A stretch of 16,468 bases of DNA. It comes from Gammaproteobacteria bacterium. GTDB lineage: Bacteria > Pseudomonadota > Gammaproteobacteria > Xanthomonadales > Xanthomonadaceae. Shown here piece after piece: positions 14,335 through 16,468 of the stretch. Positions within the stretch are counted from its first letter, which is position 1, and each line of letters begins with the position of its first letter. The translations under genes and the position numbers were made by a program. The DNA is taken from positions 1 through 16,468 of the forward strand of contig JAPLSI010000156.1 of assembly GCA_026398715.1 (NCBI GenBank), read 5' to 3'. Under the pieces are notes generated by a model. That model was not told the origin of the DNA, ran no database searches, and saw only the letters and a program-made list of their open reading frames with translations.

Positions 14335-15324
14335 ATGGAAATCGATCCGGGCGCGCCGCGCAATGCGGAGTTCAGCCTGATCGATCGCATTCGCGAACGC
14401 GCCGGCTCGCGCAGCGACGTGCTGCTGGGCATCGGCGACGACGCCGCGGTGCTGCAGGTGCCCGAAGGCCACAACCTGGTGCTGAGCACCGACACCCTGG
14501 TCGCCGGCGTGCATTTTCCCGAAGACACGGCGCCGGCGGACATCGGCTGGAAGTCGCTGGCCGTCAATCTCAGCGACCTGGCCGCCATGGGCGCGACGCC
14601 GGCCTGGGTGACGCTTGCGCTGACGTTGCCCGATGCCGACGCCGATTGGCTGGACGGATTCCTTGATGGTTTCTGCGAATTGGCCGATGAACACGGCGTG
14701 GCCCTGGTCGGCGGCGACACGACCCGCGGCCCGTTGTCCATCACGATCGGCGCGCATGGCTTTGCGCCGGCCGGCATCGCGCTTCGCCGCGACGGCGCGG
14801 GTTTCAACGACGACATCTGGGTCACCGGGTCGCTGGGCGACGCGGCCGGCGCCTTGCTGCAGTGGCAGGGCCGCGGACTGATGTCGTCCAAGCTTCGTTA
14901 TCGGCTGGACCGTCCGACGCCGCGCATCGCCGCGGGCATCGCGCTGCGCGACCTCGCCACGGCCGCCATCGACCTGAGCGACGGACTGGTTGCCGACCTG
15001 GGCCACATCCTGCAGCGCAGCGGCGTTGGCGCCGAACTCGACCTCGGCCGCCTGCCGACATCGCGCACGCTGGCCGAACACTTTCCCGACGAGCCCGCGC
15101 GCTGGCGCATGCAACTTTCCGGCGGCGACGATTACGAGTTGTGCTTCACCGCTGCGCCGGCGCATGCGCTGGCCATCGAACAAGCCCTGGCCGCCTGCGA
15201 TACGCGGGCCACCGTGGTCGGTCGGATCACCGCCGGAAATGGCCTGCGACTGACCACGCCCGACGGCGAGGACTTCGACGCCGGTCCGCGCGCAGGCTTC
15301 GAGCATTTCAAGGGCAACCCATGA
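14335..15324 (+). CDS. thiL: Thiamine-monophosphate kinase
   Basis: ATP-dependent kinase making thiamine diphosphate, the active cofactor, from thiamine monophosphate. The 329-residue protein belongs to the PurM-like ATPase superfamily. Visible motifs are EFSLIDRIRERAG near the start, GIGDDAAVL (32-40), STDTLVAGVHF, AVNLSDLAAMGA, GGDTTRG (126-132), IDLSDGLVADLGH and GGDDYEL (263-269), all of normal spacing. It begins 1 bp after the nusB stop and overlaps pgpA by 4 bp (ATGA). The nusB-thiL-pgpA order is widespread in gammaproteobacteria. Confidence 0.97.
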   Translation: MEIDPGAPRNAEFSLIDRIRERAGSRSDVLLGIGDDAAVLQVPEGHNLVLSTDTLVAGVHFPEDTAPADIGWKSLAVNLSDLAAMGATPAWVTLALTLPDADADWLDGFLDGFCELADEHGVALVGGDTTRGPLSITIGAHGFAPAGIALRRDGAGFNDDIWVTGSLGDAAGALLQWQGRGLMSSKLRYRLDRPTPRIAAGIALRDLATAAIDLSDGLVADLGHILQRSGVGAELDLGRLPTSRTLAEHFPDEPARWRMQLSGGDDYELCFTAAPAHALAIEQALAACDTRATVVGRITAGNGLRLTTPDGEDFDAGPRAGFEHFKGNP

Positions 15325-15830
15325 GCTTTCCGCAGCCCGCCCGCGTGGTGTTGACCCATCCGGCCGGTTGGATCGCCAGCGGCTTCGGCATCGGCCTGTC
15401 GCCGGTGGCGCCGGGCACGATGGGTTCGCTCGCCGCCTTGCTGCCTTGGTGGTTCTATCTGCAACACGCCTCGCTGGCCGTGCAATTGGCCGTCATCGGC
15501 GCGGCCTTCGTCATCGGCGTGCTGACGGCAAACTGGGTGATAGCCAAGACCGGCGTGCAGGATCCGTCGGTGGTGGTGTGGGATGAATTCATCGGCCAGT
15601 GGATCGCCCTGTTGCTCGTGCCCGCCGGGTGGATGTGGATGGCGCTGGGCTTCGGCCTGTTTCGACTGTTCGACATCTGGAAGCCCTGGCCGGTGAGCTG
15701 GGCCGACCGGAAATTGCATGGCGGCGTCGGCGCCATGCTCGACGACGTGCTGGCGGGCGTCTATGCCTTCGCCACTGTCCAGCTGATCGTCGCGTTGCTG
15801 GACGCGAGCGGGATGCTGAAATCGGCCTAG
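15321..15830 (+). CDS. pgpA: Phosphatidylglycerophosphatase A
   Basis: Inner-membrane phosphatase that removes the phosphate from phosphatidylglycerophosphate to give phosphatidylglycerol. From ATG 15321 the protein has 169 residues. Conserved loops are GIGLSPVAPGTMGSL (24-38), DPSVVVWDEFIGQW, FRLFDIWKPWP and HGGVGAMLDDVLAG. Four hydrophobic segments separate them. The start is set by the ATGA overlap with thiL; the longer upstream frame is a shadow of thiL. The stop codon overlaps the stop of the convergent glycosylase gene over 4 bp. Confidence 0.95.
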   Translation: MSFPQPARVVLTHPAGWIASGFGIGLSPVAPGTMGSLAALLPWWFYLQHASLAVQLAVIGAAFVIGVLTANWVIAKTGVQDPSVVVWDEFIGQWIALLLVPAGWMWMALGFGLFRLFDIWKPWPVSWADRKLHGGVGAMLDDVLAGVYAFATVQLIVALLDASGMLKSA

Positions 15831-16423
15831 CCGGAAAGCACGGCCGACACCTGGTCACGCAGGGCCGGCAACACCTCGGCGTCGAACCAGGGGTTGTGCT
15901 TGAACCAGGCCACGTTGCGCGGGCTGGGATGCGGCAGCGGAAACACGCGTGGTGCATATTCGCGCCAAGCCTGCACCGTGTCGGTGAGTGATTTCTTGCG
16001 CGTGTCGCCGAGGAAATAAACCTGCGCGTACTGGCCGATCGCCAGCACCAGTTTCACTTCCGGCAGAAGCGGCAGCAGCCGGGGGTGCCAGGTCTTCGAA
16101 CATTCCGGACGGGGCGGCAAGTCGCCGGAATTGCCGCGGCCCGGGTAGCAAAAGCCCATCGGCACGATGGCGATCTTGCCCTCGTCGTAAAACGTATCGC
16201 GGTCCACGCCCAGCCAGCCGCGCAGGCGCATGCCGCTGGCGTCGTTCCAGGGAATGCCGCTGGCGTGCACCAGCGTGCCCGGCGCCTGGCCGACGATCAG
16301 CAGGCGCGCCGTCGCGCTGGCGCGCAGCACCGGCTTCGGCCCCATCGGAAGGTGCTCCTCGCACAGGCGGCAGGCGCGGACGTCGCGCAACAGCAGGTCG
16401 AGTTCGGTAATGGGTTTGCTCAT
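15827..16423 (-). CDS. Uracil-DNA glycosylase family protein (family 4-like, probable 4Fe-4S)
   Basis: A 198-residue member of the uracil-DNA glycosylase superfamily, presumably removing uracil or another damaged base from DNA. The superfamily motif appears as GQAPG (45-49), and the C-terminal motif as HPSPRN. Cysteines 18 and 21 (CX2C) and 92 and 108 (CX15C) match the four-cysteine cluster arrangement of family 4 enzymes. Differences from textbook family 4 are Q46 in place of the GEAPG glutamate and the insertion-like stretch HASGIPWNDASGMRLRGWLG, so specificity is uncertain. It may belong to a poorly studied subgroup. The start ATG overlaps the stop of the gene before it (ATGA), so both are probably cotranscribed. 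It converges on pgpA with no room for a terminator. Confidence 0.85.
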   Translation of the reverse strand: MSKPITELDLLLRDVRACRLCEEHLPMGPKPVLRASATARLLIVGQAPGTLVHASGIPWNDASGMRLRGWLGVDRDTFYDEGKIAIVPMGFCYPGRGNSGDLPPRPECSKTWHPRLLPLLPEVKLVLAIGQYAQVYFLGDTRKKSLTDTVQAWREYAPRVFPLPHPSPRNVAWFKHNPWFDAEVLPALRDQVSAVLSG

Positions 16424-16468
16424 GGCGCCGGGGTTTCGATGTCTGGCAGCAGTTTGCCGGGATTGAGG
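16420..16468 (-). CDS. C-terminal end of a probable FAD-linked oxidase (cut by window edge)
   Basis: The last 15 codons read LNPGKLLPDIETPAP before a TGA that overlaps the glycosylase ATG by 4 bp. The LNPGK-LP ending is characteristic of the glycolate oxidase/D-lactate dehydrogenase group of FAD-linked oxidases. With so little sequence the family call rests on this one motif. Confidence 0.5.
   Translation of the reverse strand, partial: LNPGKLLPDIETPAP

Noticed and set aside
14072..14380. 102-codon frame beginning at the old nusB start
   Set aside because: Beyond the first eight or so residues it is an out-of-frame reading of the nusB C-terminal half and runs into thiL.

Overview
The window is GC-rich, densely coding bacterial DNA. 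The order glyA-nrdR-(GNAT)-ribD-ribE-ribBA-ribH-nusB-thiL-pgpA, a RibBA with a degenerate second domain, and the sequence style of GlyA, RibH and NusB suggest a gammaproteobacterium of the Xanthomonadales (Lysobacterales) type. This is inferred from gene order and remembered family sequences; no search was run.

Layout. Positions 1-753 (minus strand) hold the N-terminal part of the ribosome-associated ABC-F ATPase EttA, cut by the window edge. A 267-bp divergent intergenic region follows. It leads into a tight six-gene plus-strand cluster (1021-8387): an uncharacterised P-loop NTPase, an ABC half-transporter with unusual catalytic motifs, an alpha/beta hydrolase, an OprO/OprP-type porin, and two tandem paralogous exported proteins with six conserved cysteines that I do not recognise. 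The first four genes overlap by 29, 4 and 4 bp. The last two follow with identical 15-bp gaps and the same GGGAG-N6-GTG start arrangement, so all six probably form one operon. Its products span cytoplasm, inner membrane and outer membrane or periplasm. This is the accessory part of the window and the best candidate for an undescribed system.

A good sigma70-type promoter (8427-8456) then starts a second plus-strand cluster of ten genes with gaps from -4 to +30 bp: glyA (serine hydroxymethyltransferase), nrdR (repressor of ribonucleotide reductase), a GNAT acetyltransferase, ribD, ribE, ribBA and ribH (riboflavin synthesis), a broken nusB, thiL (thiamine-phosphate kinase) and pgpA (phosphatidylglycerophosphatase A). 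It joins one-carbon, flavin and thiamine cofactor synthesis with a transcription factor gene and a lipid gene. The nusB copy has lost its N-terminal half: the expected ATGA-overlapping start is present, but it is out of frame with the intact C-terminal half.

At the right edge, minus-strand genes converge on pgpA: a uracil-DNA glycosylase family protein with a four-cysteine pattern fit for an iron-sulfur cluster, preceded by the last 15 codons of what looks like an FAD-linked oxidase. I see no tRNA, rRNA, CRISPR array, insertion sequence or FMN riboswitch.
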